This document shows, piece after piece, positions 10,189 to 17,668 of a stretch of 40,666 nucleotides of DNA. A model generated the notes under the pieces. It was not told where the DNA came from. It did no database searches and saw nothing but the letters and a program-made list of their open reading frames with translations. This DNA is from Dichloromethanomonas sp964477085 (lineage in GTDB: Bacteria; Bacillota; Desulfitobacteriia; Desulfitobacteriales; Syntrophobotulaceae): NCBI GenBank assembly GCA_964477085.1, contig CAYZDF010000023.1:1-40666 (forward strand), read 5' to 3'. How positions within the stretch are numbered: the stretch's first letter is position 1; each line of letters opens with the position of its first letter. A program made the position numbers and the translations under genes.

Positions 10189-10968
10189 TTATAGGAACTC
10201 AGACAAGCTGAATATCAGGGAAAAATGTCCCTCTGCCTTAATCTTGTGCAAGGTTGAGTTTTTAATTGCGGCATGCAATTCACGATTGGTTCTCTGGACA
10301 TTTTGAAAAGACCTTGCCGAGAAAATCAGCTTTGTCTCGCAGGAAAGGTTCCTGCTTCTTTGCAAATGGTCAATTTTTTGGTATTGCTTCATCATGTTGA
10401 TATAGAAAGAATTAACCGGATTGCTCCAGACTTGCGGAGTTAATTTCAAGCTCTGCATTTTCACTAGGCCGCTGAGTGCGGGAATCAGGCTGAGGACGGA
10501 AAGATAATAGCTGTTTTGGTGTAACTTCCTGTATAAGACACTATAAAGTGCTGTACTGCATACTTTCAGCCACCAGGGTAAGTAGATCATGGTCTCGATT
10601 AAATACAGCCTGGTGACTCTGGACTGATGACGGATGGCATAATCCAGGGCAAAGATTCCGCCCAGGCAATAACCGCACAACTCAAAGCGATTCAAATGAA
10701 GTTCTTTGGCAGTTCGCGTTATTACTGCAATGATTTCTTCAATACCGGCCTCCGGGATGAAATCAGACTTGCCGTAACCGGGCAAATCCAGAGCTATGAT
10801 CATCTTGTCCCTAAACAGCTCTTTGATATTTTTCCCGGCAAACATACTCTTGTTCAGGTTCAATCCGTGGAGACAGATAACGGGGTCGCCGTGCCCGTAG
10901 ACGGAGTAAGCAATTTTATAACCGCGGTAGTCCATGGTTTGATGGAGTAGCTGGGGACTACGGTTCAC
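10189..10968 (-). CDS. Alpha/beta hydrolase with Cys nucleophile
   Basis: The frame is open further upstream, but the best start is the GTG at 10968. It overlaps the radical SAM stop as GTGA and has GGGGGGAG 6 nt before it. This gives 259 residues. Seen motifs are an HGLNLN oxyanion-type turn, DLPGYGKSD typical of the alpha/beta hydrolase fold, a nucleophile elbow GYCLGG (Cys about 101) and a C-terminal GHFSL histidine (about 248). In most family members the elbow is GxSxG. A Cys here occurs in dienelactone hydrolase and PHA synthase, whose box is GYCVGG-like. A thioester or acyl-transfer role is therefore possible, but this is inference. It is the last gene of a five-gene minus-strand unit and is probably translationally coupled to the radical SAM gene. 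No signal peptide; likely cytoplasmic. Confidence 0.85.
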   Translation of the reverse strand: MNRSPQLLHQTMDYRGYKIAYSVYGHGDPVICLHGLNLNKSMFAGKNIKELFRDKMIIALDLPGYGKSDFIPEAGIEEIIAVITRTAKELHLNRFELCGYCLGGIFALDYAIRHQSRVTRLYLIETMIYLPWWLKVCSTALYSVLYRKLHQNSYYLSVLSLIPALSGLVKMQSLKLTPQVWSNPVNSFYINMMKQYQKIDHLQRSRNLSCETKLIFSARSFQNVQRTNRELHAAIKNSTLHKIKAEGHFSLIFSLSEFL

Positions 10969-12209
10969 GATGTACTCCCCCCCAGCAGACGGTAAAATTT
11001 GGGGAGTGCGTGGCTGTCCATACTTCTGCCTGTGCCGCTGTCCGCATTGCTGCCCGAACCGCTGCTTTTTGCCTGGCAAAAGCAGCGAGGGCCGCCGCTG
11101 GCAGTATGCATTCGCTGCCACACGTCCCGGATATCGTCGGTTAAAAGGTTGCCATAGCTCAGGTTTAAAAAATCACAGGGGCCATAATTGCCGGACGTAT
11201 CCACATAACTATGCTGGGAACCGGCACCGCAGCCGAACTGTTCGGCCGATTCAAAATAAGGAAAGACTGAAGCCTTGGGATAGCGTTTATTCCTATTCAG
11301 CGTAATATGCAGTTTTTTCAGTTCATTCTGCTCGCTTAAAGTAAGAATGGCGGGGTGGGAATCCGACAATTTACCGCAGGGGAGGGGCTCGATTATTCTC
11401 ATTTCGTCTATCCCTTCCGCTTGCAACAGGGCAGCCAGTTCATAGATTTCCCCTCCGGCCAGCAGTTCCCTGGTGCAAACTGTCTGGCTCATGGTATACA
11501 GTCCTGCTTTTTTGGCATGCCTGATCGCTTGCAGTGCTTGCTCATAAGCTCCGGGATATCCCCTTAACCGATCATGTTTTTCTTGGGAAATGGAGTCAAG
11601 GCTTACGGCTATGCCGAATAAACCGGCTGACTTTAGGGTGGCAGCCCTTTCTAGGGTCAGGCCGAAACCGGTGGAAAACACCAGAGAAATACTTTTCCGT
11701 CGATCAATTGAAGAGATCACCTGTTCGAGGTCATCCCTTAAGAGGGGTTCGCCCCCGGTAAAACCAATGATTCCCACGCCGAGATCCTGCAGCTTTTTTA
11801 CAATCTCCAGCAGCACTGTCGTATCCGGTTCAACTTCTCTTTGGAGGACAGAGGCGGCGGCACTGCAATGCCAGCAGTAGTAGCGGCATTTTCCGGTAGT
11901 GGCGATATAGGCGGAAATCGGAGCCAGCCGTTTGCCTTGAATATGGTTTTCAAAAAAATCCGCACCCTCACCCGGCACCTGCAGGGCGATATTCAAAAAA
12001 ACGGGGGAATTGAGCGGCGGGATAAAAGAGTTAAGCAGATAATTCCCGTCATGCTCTGACAGCCGATCATGTTTGATGGCATTGAAGCCGCATTTAATCA
12101 TATTTCTCAGCCGGTATTTTGGGGACTGGGAAAACTTTAGGTGGATCTTTAGGAAGTTAGACAGGATGCCCCTGTCAAAACACATCTTAGTCATTATTCG
12201 TTTATTCAT
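10965..12209 (-). CDS. Radical SAM/SPASM enzyme
   Basis: The 414-residue protein carries the radical SAM iron-sulfur motif CRYYCWHC (Cys 108, 112, 115; CxxxCxxC) and the SAM-binding TGGEPL at 151-156. A SPASM-like C-terminal region has Cys 278, 327, 345, 376 and 378 (CGAG, GPCDFLNLSYGN, then RCFC). Such regions bind auxiliary iron-sulfur clusters in enzymes that modify peptides or build cofactors (PqqE, MftC, anSME and relatives). The tail after RCFC is Ser/Gly-rich and odd for the family. The N-terminal 95 residues are a helical extension without a recognised domain. The start at 12209 has GGAGGAG about 7 nt upstream. It follows a methyltransferase gene by 99 bp and overlaps the hydrolase gene by 4 bp. 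Substrate unknown; no obvious precursor peptide was found beside it. Confidence 0.92.
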   Translation of the reverse strand: MNKRIMTKMCFDRGILSNFLKIHLKFSQSPKYRLRNMIKCGFNAIKHDRLSEHDGNYLLNSFIPPLNSPVFLNIALQVPGEGADFFENHIQGKRLAPISAYIATTGKCRYYCWHCSAAASVLQREVEPDTTVLLEIVKKLQDLGVGIIGFTGGEPLLRDDLEQVISSIDRRKSISLVFSTGFGLTLERAATLKSAGLFGIAVSLDSISQEKHDRLRGYPGAYEQALQAIRHAKKAGLYTMSQTVCTRELLAGGEIYELAALLQAEGIDEMRIIEPLPCGKLSDSHPAILTLSEQNELKKLHITLNRNKRYPKASVFPYFESAEQFGCGAGSQHSYVDTSGNYGPCDFLNLSYGNLLTDDIRDVWQRMHTASGGPRCFCQAKSSGSGSNADSGTGRSMDSHALPKFYRLLGGSTS

Positions 12210-12308
12210 CTGTTTTCTCCTCCGGTCATCCTTGTAGAGTTTGTTTAATTAATTTTTTTGAATACTTTTGATAGCTAGTATCATCAGGTCAAGATGTTGC
12301 TTTTAACC

Positions 12309-13190
12309 TTAATCTATGCCGGGTTTTTGATAAATACCGTAAACATAGCGATGGGTTGCCTTGGTAAATCCGTATTTCTCCAACAAGTGGATCAGATCGG
12401 TTTGAACGAAAGGATTTCTTAAGTCAAGCATGACGTCGAAGCCAGCCAGGGCACCGGTGGAGACCACAAATTCTGCCAATTCTTTGGAGGTATTAAAATG
12501 GAAATCATGAAACCCTTCTGTACTCAGCACTTTATGAAATGAATTTTTGAAGAACCAGTTGTCAAAGGCTTTTAAATCCCTTGGGTTAGGCAGCGGGAGC
12601 ATAAGTTTAAAGACCTGATCAGCATGTTTGGCCAGGAGCTGAGGATAGACACGGGCGACCTGGGGCAAGGTATCCTTCCTATTGACGATCACGGCCAGGT
12701 AACCGCCTGAGTTTAAGATCCTGCGACATTGCCTGATAATTTGTAGCGGTGGCCGGTACTTGATGGCCCATCCGCACAATACGGCATCAAAGGTCTCGTC
12801 CTCACAGTTTTCCAGGTAATGGAGCATATCGTCCACGATGAAGGAAGCATTTGCAGGCAGGCTTTTTTTGGCTTCACTCAGCATACCCGGGGAAATATCA
12901 ACCAGGGTCAGTTCGGCGTCGGGAAACAAGTTACGGAACGCCAGCGAATTGTAACCGGTTCCGGCAGCCAAATCCAGTACTTTTAACGGCGGGGCTTCAG
13001 CAGGGCGGCTGTTTAAGTGTTTGCCCAGTTCCCCGATCAGGGCATCATTATAGCTGTGCATCGCACGTAGGAAGATTTGCTCGTAATTCTTACTGACCAA
13101 GCTATAGGATGCTCCGATTTCCCTGCAGGTTACAGTCTTTTGGCCCAAAAATAAGCGGGCTACCTTAGTGTATAACTGCAGTCGGCTCAT
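12309..13190 (-). CDS. Class I SAM-dependent methyltransferase (UbiE-like fold)
   Basis: The 293-residue protein has SAM-binding motif I VLDLAAGTGYN at 71-81, an acidic post-motif I (LTLVDISPGML) and a motif II/III region (FDAVLCGWAIKY, then ILNSGGYLAVI). This is the fold of the UbiE/COQ5 and small-molecule C- or O-methyltransferases. The start ATG overlaps the stop of the upstream methyltransferase as ATGA, which suggests coupled translation. The N-terminal 65 residues and C-terminal 100 residues probably form the substrate lid. Two different methyltransferases next to a radical SAM enzyme and a hydrolase suggest a multi-step pathway, but no substrate can be read from the sequence. Confidence 0.9.
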   Translation of the reverse strand: MSRLQLYTKVARLFLGQKTVTCREIGASYSLVSKNYEQIFLRAMHSYNDALIGELGKHLNSRPAEAPPLKVLDLAAGTGYNSLAFRNLFPDAELTLVDISPGMLSEAKKSLPANASFIVDDMLHYLENCEDETFDAVLCGWAIKYRPPLQIIRQCRRILNSGGYLAVIVNRKDTLPQVARVYPQLLAKHADQVFKLMLPLPNPRDLKAFDNWFFKNSFHKVLSTEGFHDFHFNTSKELAEFVVSTGALAGFDVMLDLRNPFVQTDLIHLLEKYGFTKATHRYVYGIYQKPGID

Positions 13191-13789
13191 AGCGTTCCCT
13201 CCTGTTTTACTTTAACTCCTGTGGCGAGATAGTCCCGGTTATTAAGCCTGTCAATCGCAGGGATAAAACCGGCTTCAGTCATCATCTCCTTAAGCTTTGA
13301 AGGAGGAAGCGGGTAGATTTTTTCCCAGCAGCAGCGTTCCAGGAGAAACAAGAATTTGGCCTGGATGCTGTCGGGGAAAAACTCCTGGATAATAAGCAAC
13401 CCGTCATCCTGTAGGAGCTGAAATATTTTGCTGAGAGAGGCGGCTTGGGCTGGGAGATGATGAAAACAGTCCCTGAGAATAATGACGTCGTAGGTCTGGT
13501 TAAGTTCGGCGTTAGCCAGCGTTTTATTAATAACCTTAACTGCCTGGTTTCTTTTCCGGGCAATTTCCGTCATTTTTTTAGCTGGGTCGATAATAGTTAC
13601 TTGATGTCCAAGCCCGATCAGACGATGGGCCAATAAGCCGGTGCCCCCGCCGATATCGCAAATTGAAAGCTGACGCTTATCGGCCAGTGCCTCGACTTTG
13701 CTGACGATGGCCCGATCATCCTCCAGTTTTAACGTTTTCATAAAGTTATCGTAAAAGCGGTAGTATACATCAAAAAGGAGACTTGACAT
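13187..13789 (-). CDS. Class I SAM-dependent methyltransferase (short)
   Basis: The 200-residue protein has motif I ICDIGGGTGLL near residues 43-53, an acidic loop (VTIIDPAKKM) and the motif II-like VIILRDCFHHLP followed by LLQDDGLLIIQEF. This is a compact methyltransferase domain with no extra domain. Its ATG is 4 bp after the stop of the XRE regulator, with GAGGA inside the end of that gene. Its stop overlaps the start of the longer methyltransferase by 4 bp. The packing shows one operon. It is only about 25 percent like its neighbour by eye, so it is not a recent tandem duplicate. Confidence 0.9.
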   Translation of the reverse strand: MSSLLFDVYYRFYDNFMKTLKLEDDRAIVSKVEALADKRQLSICDIGGGTGLLAHRLIGLGHQVTIIDPAKKMTEIARKRNQAVKVINKTLANAELNQTYDVIILRDCFHHLPAQAASLSKIFQLLQDDGLLIIQEFFPDSIQAKFLFLLERCCWEKIYPLPPSKLKEMMTEAGFIPAIDRLNNRDYLATGVKVKQEGTL

Positions 13790-13793
13790 TCTG

Positions 13794-14243
13794 TTATGTC
13801 CTCATTTCTGCCAGCCGTTTGCTGACGTAGTTCAAATCGGTTGAACTGCAGATCCTTCTGTTGTTGCTGTCTAAAAGCCGGTAATGCTGAGATATAATGT
13901 TTTGTTGGATTTTATAACCAAACTCTTCTTTAATTAACCGCCACCAAATCTTCCCGCCCATAGTTTCAGGAAAGTTTTCACTATAACTGGTAAAAGCGAT
14001 TGTTTTTATAATGTCCAGGGCATCATCCCCAAAAATCATTTGGATGATCTCGCTGTTAGGGAATAATACCACTACGGAAATAGCCCCGGACCAGGTCAAT
14101 GTACTCCGGCCTTTCTCGATCTCCACCAGAGTCTTTTTGGACATCCCCAATATTTCAGCCATTTTATCCTGGGTATAATCATATTCGGTCCGGATTAACT
14201 TCATTTTATCGTTGAGAATTATAATAAATTCATTCTTGGTCAT
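13794..14243 (-). CDS. XRE-family transcriptional regulator
   Basis: The 149-residue protein has an N-terminal helix-turn-helix (residues about 15-60: YTQDKMAEILGMSKKTLVEI, then EKGRSTLTW). The C-terminal half (GGKIWWRLIKEEFGYKIQQN) is an unassigned domain that I have no safe name for. It is the first gene of the radical SAM unit. Just upstream is a 42-bp perfect palindrome, a natural candidate for its own operator. The start at 14243 uses AGGGAGG, which is itself part of the right arm of that palindrome. The expected role is autoregulation plus control of the four downstream enzyme genes. Confidence 0.88.
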   Translation of the reverse strand: MTKNEFIIILNDKMKLIRTEYDYTQDKMAEILGMSKKTLVEIEKGRSTLTWSGAISVVVLFPNSEIIQMIFGDDALDIIKTIAFTSYSENFPETMGGKIWWRLIKEEFGYKIQQNIISQHYRLLDSNNRRICSSTDLNYVSKRLAEMRT

Positions 14244-14248
14244 TCGAA

Positions 14249-14290
14249 AAACCTCCCTTATAGTGTAATATTACACTATAAGGGAGGTTT
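14249..14290. promoter_or_regulatory. 42-bp perfect palindrome: operator and/or SD-sequestering hairpin
   Basis: Positions 14249-14290 read the same on both strands without a mismatch; the core is TAGTGTAATATTACACTA. It ends 5 bp before the XRE start codon on the minus strand. The Shine-Dalgarno AGGGAGG of that gene lies in one arm and its complement CCTCCCT in the other. As DNA it fits a dimeric XRE operator. As RNA, a transcript that starts upstream would fold into a 21-bp stem hiding the ribosome site. The palindrome is directly visible; both functions are inferred. Confidence 0.85.
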
Positions 14291-14710
14291 AGTCTATATA
14301 CCTTAAGGCCTATACGAGATAGTCTTGACTATAATGTTTTCAATTGGCAGAGAAAACAACACGGCTTTAGCAATCATTTTCCTAAAATATTCCAAGGAAA
14401 AATGTGAGTTAAAAAAATTATTAAAAGATAGTAACACCTGTGATATTATCTATTTTTGAATCTTAAGCAGGGGAACTAAATCAACTGGTGCTCTGAAAAG
14501 TATTACGGTCATAACTTATTATTTCCTAAAAATAGCATGTCTAAAATAATGGAAAAAGGACATCATCTCTACGAACTTCCCGTCAAAAACGGCGATCAGC
14601 CTCAAGCCGCAACTAAGGAATTCCAAACCGTCAGGTAATTTCTGTTCATTATTGAGGGATCATGCACATGGATTGACTTCATTTGAAGGGAAAAATGTTT
14701 GATCCCTCTG
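14291..14710. other. Gene-poor AT-rich stretch with relic sequence
   Basis: No credible gene is present between the radical SAM unit and the purine operon promoter. It holds the SLOG relic listed separately (14572-14601) and a 9-bp inverted repeat (GAGGGATCA at 14654-14662 and TGATCCCTC at 14700-14708) with a small CTTCATTTGAAG hairpin between. The repeat sits directly upstream of the -35 box of the purine operon and might be an operator. The rest shows nothing I can name. Confidence 0.5.
14572..14601 (-). pseudogene. Tiny relic of a SLOG/DUF1273-type gene
   Basis: Thirty bases match the SLOG fragment near 25093-25122 with one mismatch. On the minus strand they encode LIAVFDGKF in the same frame, a conserved strand-loop of the SLOG/YpsA fold. 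The similarity stops sharply on both sides, so this is debris and not a functional gene. Confidence 0.5.
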
Positions 14711-14739
14711 TTGATATTTGTCGAACAGTATGCTAAACT
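14711..14739 (+). promoter_or_regulatory. Sigma-A-type promoter of the purine operon
   Basis: A -35 box TTGATA (14711-14716), a 17-bp spacer and a -10 box TAAACT (14734-14739) preceded by an extended TGC. Transcription would start near 14746, about 25 bp before the riboswitch P1 helix, which fits the layout of attenuation riboswitches. Confidence 0.7.
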
Positions 14740-14770
14740 GCAAAAGAATAGAATATTTTGATTATAAAGA

Positions 14771-14838
14771 GCCATATAAGTCCACAAATACGGTGTGGAA
14801 GTTTCTACGTGGTAACCATGAATTACCTACGCTATGGT
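14771..14838 (+). ncRNA. Purine riboswitch aptamer, guanine/hypoxanthine class
   Basis: All elements of the purine aptamer are visible. P1 is GCCATA (14771-14776) with TATGGT (14833-14838). P2 is TCCACA (14781-14786) with TGTGGA (14794-14799), and L2 is the 7-nt AATACGG. J2/3 is the invariant GTTTCTAC (14801-14808). P3 is GTGGTAA (14809-14815) with TTACCTAC (14823-14830, one bulged T), and L3 is the 7-nt CCATGAA. GG of L2 can pair with CC of L3, as in the known kissing loops. The specificity base (position 74 in xpt numbering) is C at 14832, which in known aptamers selects guanine, hypoxanthine or xanthine over adenine. It lies upstream of purine transport and adenine deaminase genes. Confidence 0.95.
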
Positions 14839-14925
14839 GTTCCTTTTTCAGCAATGTTGTTTTAGTTAAATTGCAACGTTGGTTGGGTAAATGGATGAAG
14901 AACACCGGTTCTTGATCCATTTTTT
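14836..14925 (+). terminator. Riboswitch expression platform: terminator and antiterminator
   Basis: The terminator stem pairs AATGGATGAAGAAC (14890-14903) with GTTCTTGATCCATT (14908-14921) around the loop ACCG and runs into a T tract; only one opposed G-G pair interrupts it. GGTGTTC at 14836-14842, which includes the 3' strand of aptamer P1, is complementary to GAACACC at 14900-14906 inside the terminator. Ligand binding would lock P1, free the terminator and switch the operon off. Confidence 0.88.
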
Positions 14926-15062
14926 ATTGTATATTCATATTATATTCTGGTTTATAATTTAATAGCGTCACCTAAAATTCGTCAAATTGCAGGACGGGAA
15001 GCCTACACTCCTAACTGTGATTTGTCTTTTTTATTTTATGGCACGAAACGGAGATTTGCGCA

Positions 15063-16577
15063 ATGGCAAAACCCGCCCTGTTGGAAATGAAAGGGATTAC
15101 CAAAAAATTTGAAAATACGCTGGCCAATGATCATATCGATCTGCGTTTGTATCCGGGTGAGATCCATGCGCTGCTGGGGGAGAACGGTTCGGGCAAAAGC
15201 ACACTGATGAACATCTTGCTGGGGATTTATAAACCCAATACGGGCGAGATCTTTTACCAAGGTGAAAAAGTACATATGAAGAGTCCAAAAACAGCTGCGG
15301 ACTTACATATTGGGATGGTACATCAACACTTTGCGCTGATTCCAACGTTAACCGTGGCGGAAAATATCTTTCTGAGTATGCCGCGATGCGGTTTCATCTT
15401 ACATCAGAAAAAAATGGAGGATCAAATCCGGGCGTATTCCGAGAAATTCGCCCTTCCAGTCGACCCGGGTGCCAAAGTATGGCAGCTCTCGGTGGGTGAG
15501 CAGCAACGGGTGGAGATCATGAAACTGTTGTGCCGGAACAGCGAGGTTTTGGTTTTGGACGAGCCTACTGCGGTCTTGACGCCCCAGGAGGCGGGGGAAA
15601 TGTTCAAAACTTTGCGCAAGATGGCCGACAGTGGAAAGTCTGTGATCTTTATTTCCCACAAAATGAATGAGGTCATGGCGCATGCTGACCGCATTACGGT
15701 GCTCAAGAATGGCAAAGTGGAGGATGAAATGCTCGCGGGAGATGCGACCATTGCGCGTTTGACCAAAGCGGTGGTCGGAGCACGGGAGATGGAGCAAATC
15801 ATATGTAAGTCCCATAAGGAACAGGGAAACCTGCTTTTGGAGGCGAAACAGCTTCGTGTTTTTAATGATAAGGGGCTGGTTGCGCTGCATGACATCTCTT
15901 TCCAGCTGTATGCCGGGGAAATCTTGGCGATTTCCGGTGTCGCCGGCAGTGGGCAGCGTGAGTTGGCCGAAGCACTTGCCGGGCTAAGAAAGGTCGCTTC
16001 AGGCAGCATTATCATGAACGGAGCAGACATGACCAAAACCAGTACCAAAGAAAGAATCTCCCGGGGTATCTCGTTTATTCCGGAGGATCGTTTGAAAATG
16101 GGCTTGATTCCGGGCATGAATATGAAACAAAATACAATCTTAAAGGAATTCAGTGCGCCGGCCTACAGCACTGGCGGTATTCTTCGGAATCAGGACATCG
16201 AGGCTCTGACGGAGCGCCATGTACAAGCCCATGAGATTAAACATGGTGGGCTGGATTTGCCCGTCAGTCTCATGTCGGGCGGCAATCAGCAGAAGCTGCT
16301 GATTGCCCGGGAAATTAACGGTGACCCGACGCTGATCATCGCAGCGTATCCGGTGCGCGGACTGGATATCGGAGCAACGGAAGCCATCCACCGCATTCTG
16401 ATGACGCAGAGGGACAGCGGTGCTTGTGTGCTGCTGATTTCGGAAGAATTGGACGAAATCTTTGCCATGTCTGACCGGGTCGCGGTGCTGTGTGACGGCA
16501 AGCTGATGGGAATTCGCCATACAGCGGAAACCAATTATGACGAAATCGGCCGCCTGATGTCTGGGGCGTCGGTATAA
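15063..16577 (+). CDS. ABC transporter ATPase, purine nucleoside/BMP family
   Basis: The 504-residue protein has two fused ATPase halves, as in NupO/YufO and sugar-type importers. Half one has Walker A GENGSGKST (39-47), signature LSVGEQQR and Walker B LVLDEPTAVL. Half two has the degenerate Walker A GVAGSGQRE and signature MSGGNQQK, with AYPVRGLDIG in place of a normal Walker B, the usual asymmetry of this family. It powers uptake together with the two permeases and the BMP lipoprotein that follow. GGAG lies 9 nt before the ATG. Gene order ATPase-permease-permease-binding protein and the guanine-class riboswitch in front point to purine nucleosides or bases as substrate. That specificity is inferred from context. 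Confidence 0.93.
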   Translation: MAKPALLEMKGITKKFENTLANDHIDLRLYPGEIHALLGENGSGKSTLMNILLGIYKPNTGEIFYQGEKVHMKSPKTAADLHIGMVHQHFALIPTLTVAENIFLSMPRCGFILHQKKMEDQIRAYSEKFALPVDPGAKVWQLSVGEQQRVEIMKLLCRNSEVLVLDEPTAVLTPQEAGEMFKTLRKMADSGKSVIFISHKMNEVMAHADRITVLKNGKVEDEMLAGDATIARLTKAVVGAREMEQIICKSHKEQGNLLLEAKQLRVFNDKGLVALHDISFQLYAGEILAISGVAGSGQRELAEALAGLRKVASGSIIMNGADMTKTSTKERISRGISFIPEDRLKMGLIPGMNMKQNTILKEFSAPAYSTGGILRNQDIEALTERHVQAHEIKHGGLDLPVSLMSGGNQQKLLIAREINGDPTLIIAAYPVRGLDIGATEAIHRILMTQRDSGACVLLISEELDEIFAMSDRVAVLCDGKLMGIRHTAETNYDEIGRLMSGASV

Positions 16578-16588
16578 GGGTGAAGAAC

Positions 16589-17668
16589 ATGAAAATAGGA
16601 AAGATACAATTTGAAAAAAAGCAAACGGTTTCCCTGCGCAAACGAATTGTCAATCCCATCGTGTGTGTTGTACTGGCGCTGGCCTTCAGTTCTCTCTTCA
16701 TCATCGGCAATGGGTTTGATCCGATTGCCGTCTATGCCAAAATGATCTCCTATTCTTTTCTGAATGCCAGAGGACTCTATAACAGCATCAATGCGGCGCT
16801 GCCGTTGATGTTTTGCGGCCTGAGTGTGGCCATTGCGTTTAAGATGAATTTGAACAATATTGGTGCGGAAGGGCAATTTGCCATCGGCGCGATTTTTGGC
16901 GGCGGATTTGCGCTCTTCGGACCGGCCTTGCCGGCGCCCCTCAATCTGCTCGTCATGTTTTTGCTGTGTGCACTGGGCGGCGGTCTTTGGGCGATGATTG
17001 CCGCAGTGCTGAAGGCGTATTGGAAAGTGAATGAAACCATCGTCACCCTGATGCTCAACTATATTGCCTTGCTGTTTCTGGATTATCTCTGCTACGGTCC
17101 CTGGATGGCGCCCAGGCAGACCACCGCGATGACCGCGACCATCCCAAAGTCCATGTATCTCCCAAGTTTGGGCGGTACCAGCTCCGGTGTTTTACTCGCC
17201 ATTGCGATCGCCATTCTGCTGCTTCTCTTTCTCAAATATACCACCGGCGGCTATCAGATCGGGGTGATTAAGAACAGTACCCGGTCCGCGGAGTATGCTG
17301 GGATGCCCGTAAAACGCTATATTCTGATTGTCTTCGCTTTAAGTGGTGCGTTGGCAGGACTCGCCGGCTTTGTAGAAGTGACCGGCATCGTGCATCGCGT
17401 GCAGGCACAGCTGCCCGGCGGCAGCGGCTATACGGGAATTGTCGTTGCGTATCTCAGCCAGTTTAACCCGTTGGTGGTCATCCTTGTCTCGATCTTATTC
17501 GGCGGTCTGCAAAACAGTTGTGCGGCTGTCCAGCTCATGGGTGTACCGTCTCAGATTGCCACCATGATTCAGGGGACGATTATGATCTTTGTCATTGCCG
17601 GTGAATTTTTAAATCACTATAAAATTACCTATGATCAAGCGGAAAATAGGGAGGTGTCGAAACTATGA
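16589..17668 (+). CDS. ABC transporter permease, purine/nucleoside type (NupP-like)
   Basis: The start is the ATG at 16589, with AAGGG 8 nt upstream; the GTG at 16580 is less likely because it sits on that site. The product has about ten hydrophobic segments and the BPD_transp_2 family look (FCGLSVAIAFKMNLNNIGAEG, then FAIGAIFGGGFALFG). It is one half of the membrane channel of a BMP-type importer. It starts 11 bp after the ATPase stop and overlaps the second permease by 4 bp (ATGA), so the three genes are translated together. Confidence 0.92.
   Translation: MKIGKIQFEKKQTVSLRKRIVNPIVCVVLALAFSSLFIIGNGFDPIAVYAKMISYSFLNARGLYNSINAALPLMFCGLSVAIAFKMNLNNIGAEGQFAIGAIFGGGFALFGPALPAPLNLLVMFLLCALGGGLWAMIAAVLKAYWKVNETIVTLMLNYIALLFLDYLCYGPWMAPRQTTAMTATIPKSMYLPSLGGTSSGVLLAIAIAILLLLFLKYTTGGYQIGVIKNSTRSAEYAGMPVKRYILIVFALSGALAGLAGFVEVTGIVHRVQAQLPGGSGYTGIVVAYLSQFNPLVVILVSILFGGLQNSCAAVQLMGVPSQIATMIQGTIMIFVIAGEFLNHYKITYDQAENREVSKL

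Noticed and set aside
10969..11121. N-terminal extension of the hydrolase frame
   Set aside because: It runs inside the 3' end of the radical SAM gene in another frame, its residues are low-complexity Gln/Arg, and a strong ribosome site precedes the GTG at 10968.
12210..12308. Possible precursor peptide gene between the methyltransferase and the radical SAM gene
   Set aside because: No start codon with a ribosome site and no peptide-like frame of useful length was found on the minus strand in these 99 bp.
14718..14915. Open frame of 65 codons on the plus strand
   Set aside because: It lies over the riboswitch aptamer and terminator; the codons are explained by RNA structure and no ribosome site precedes it.
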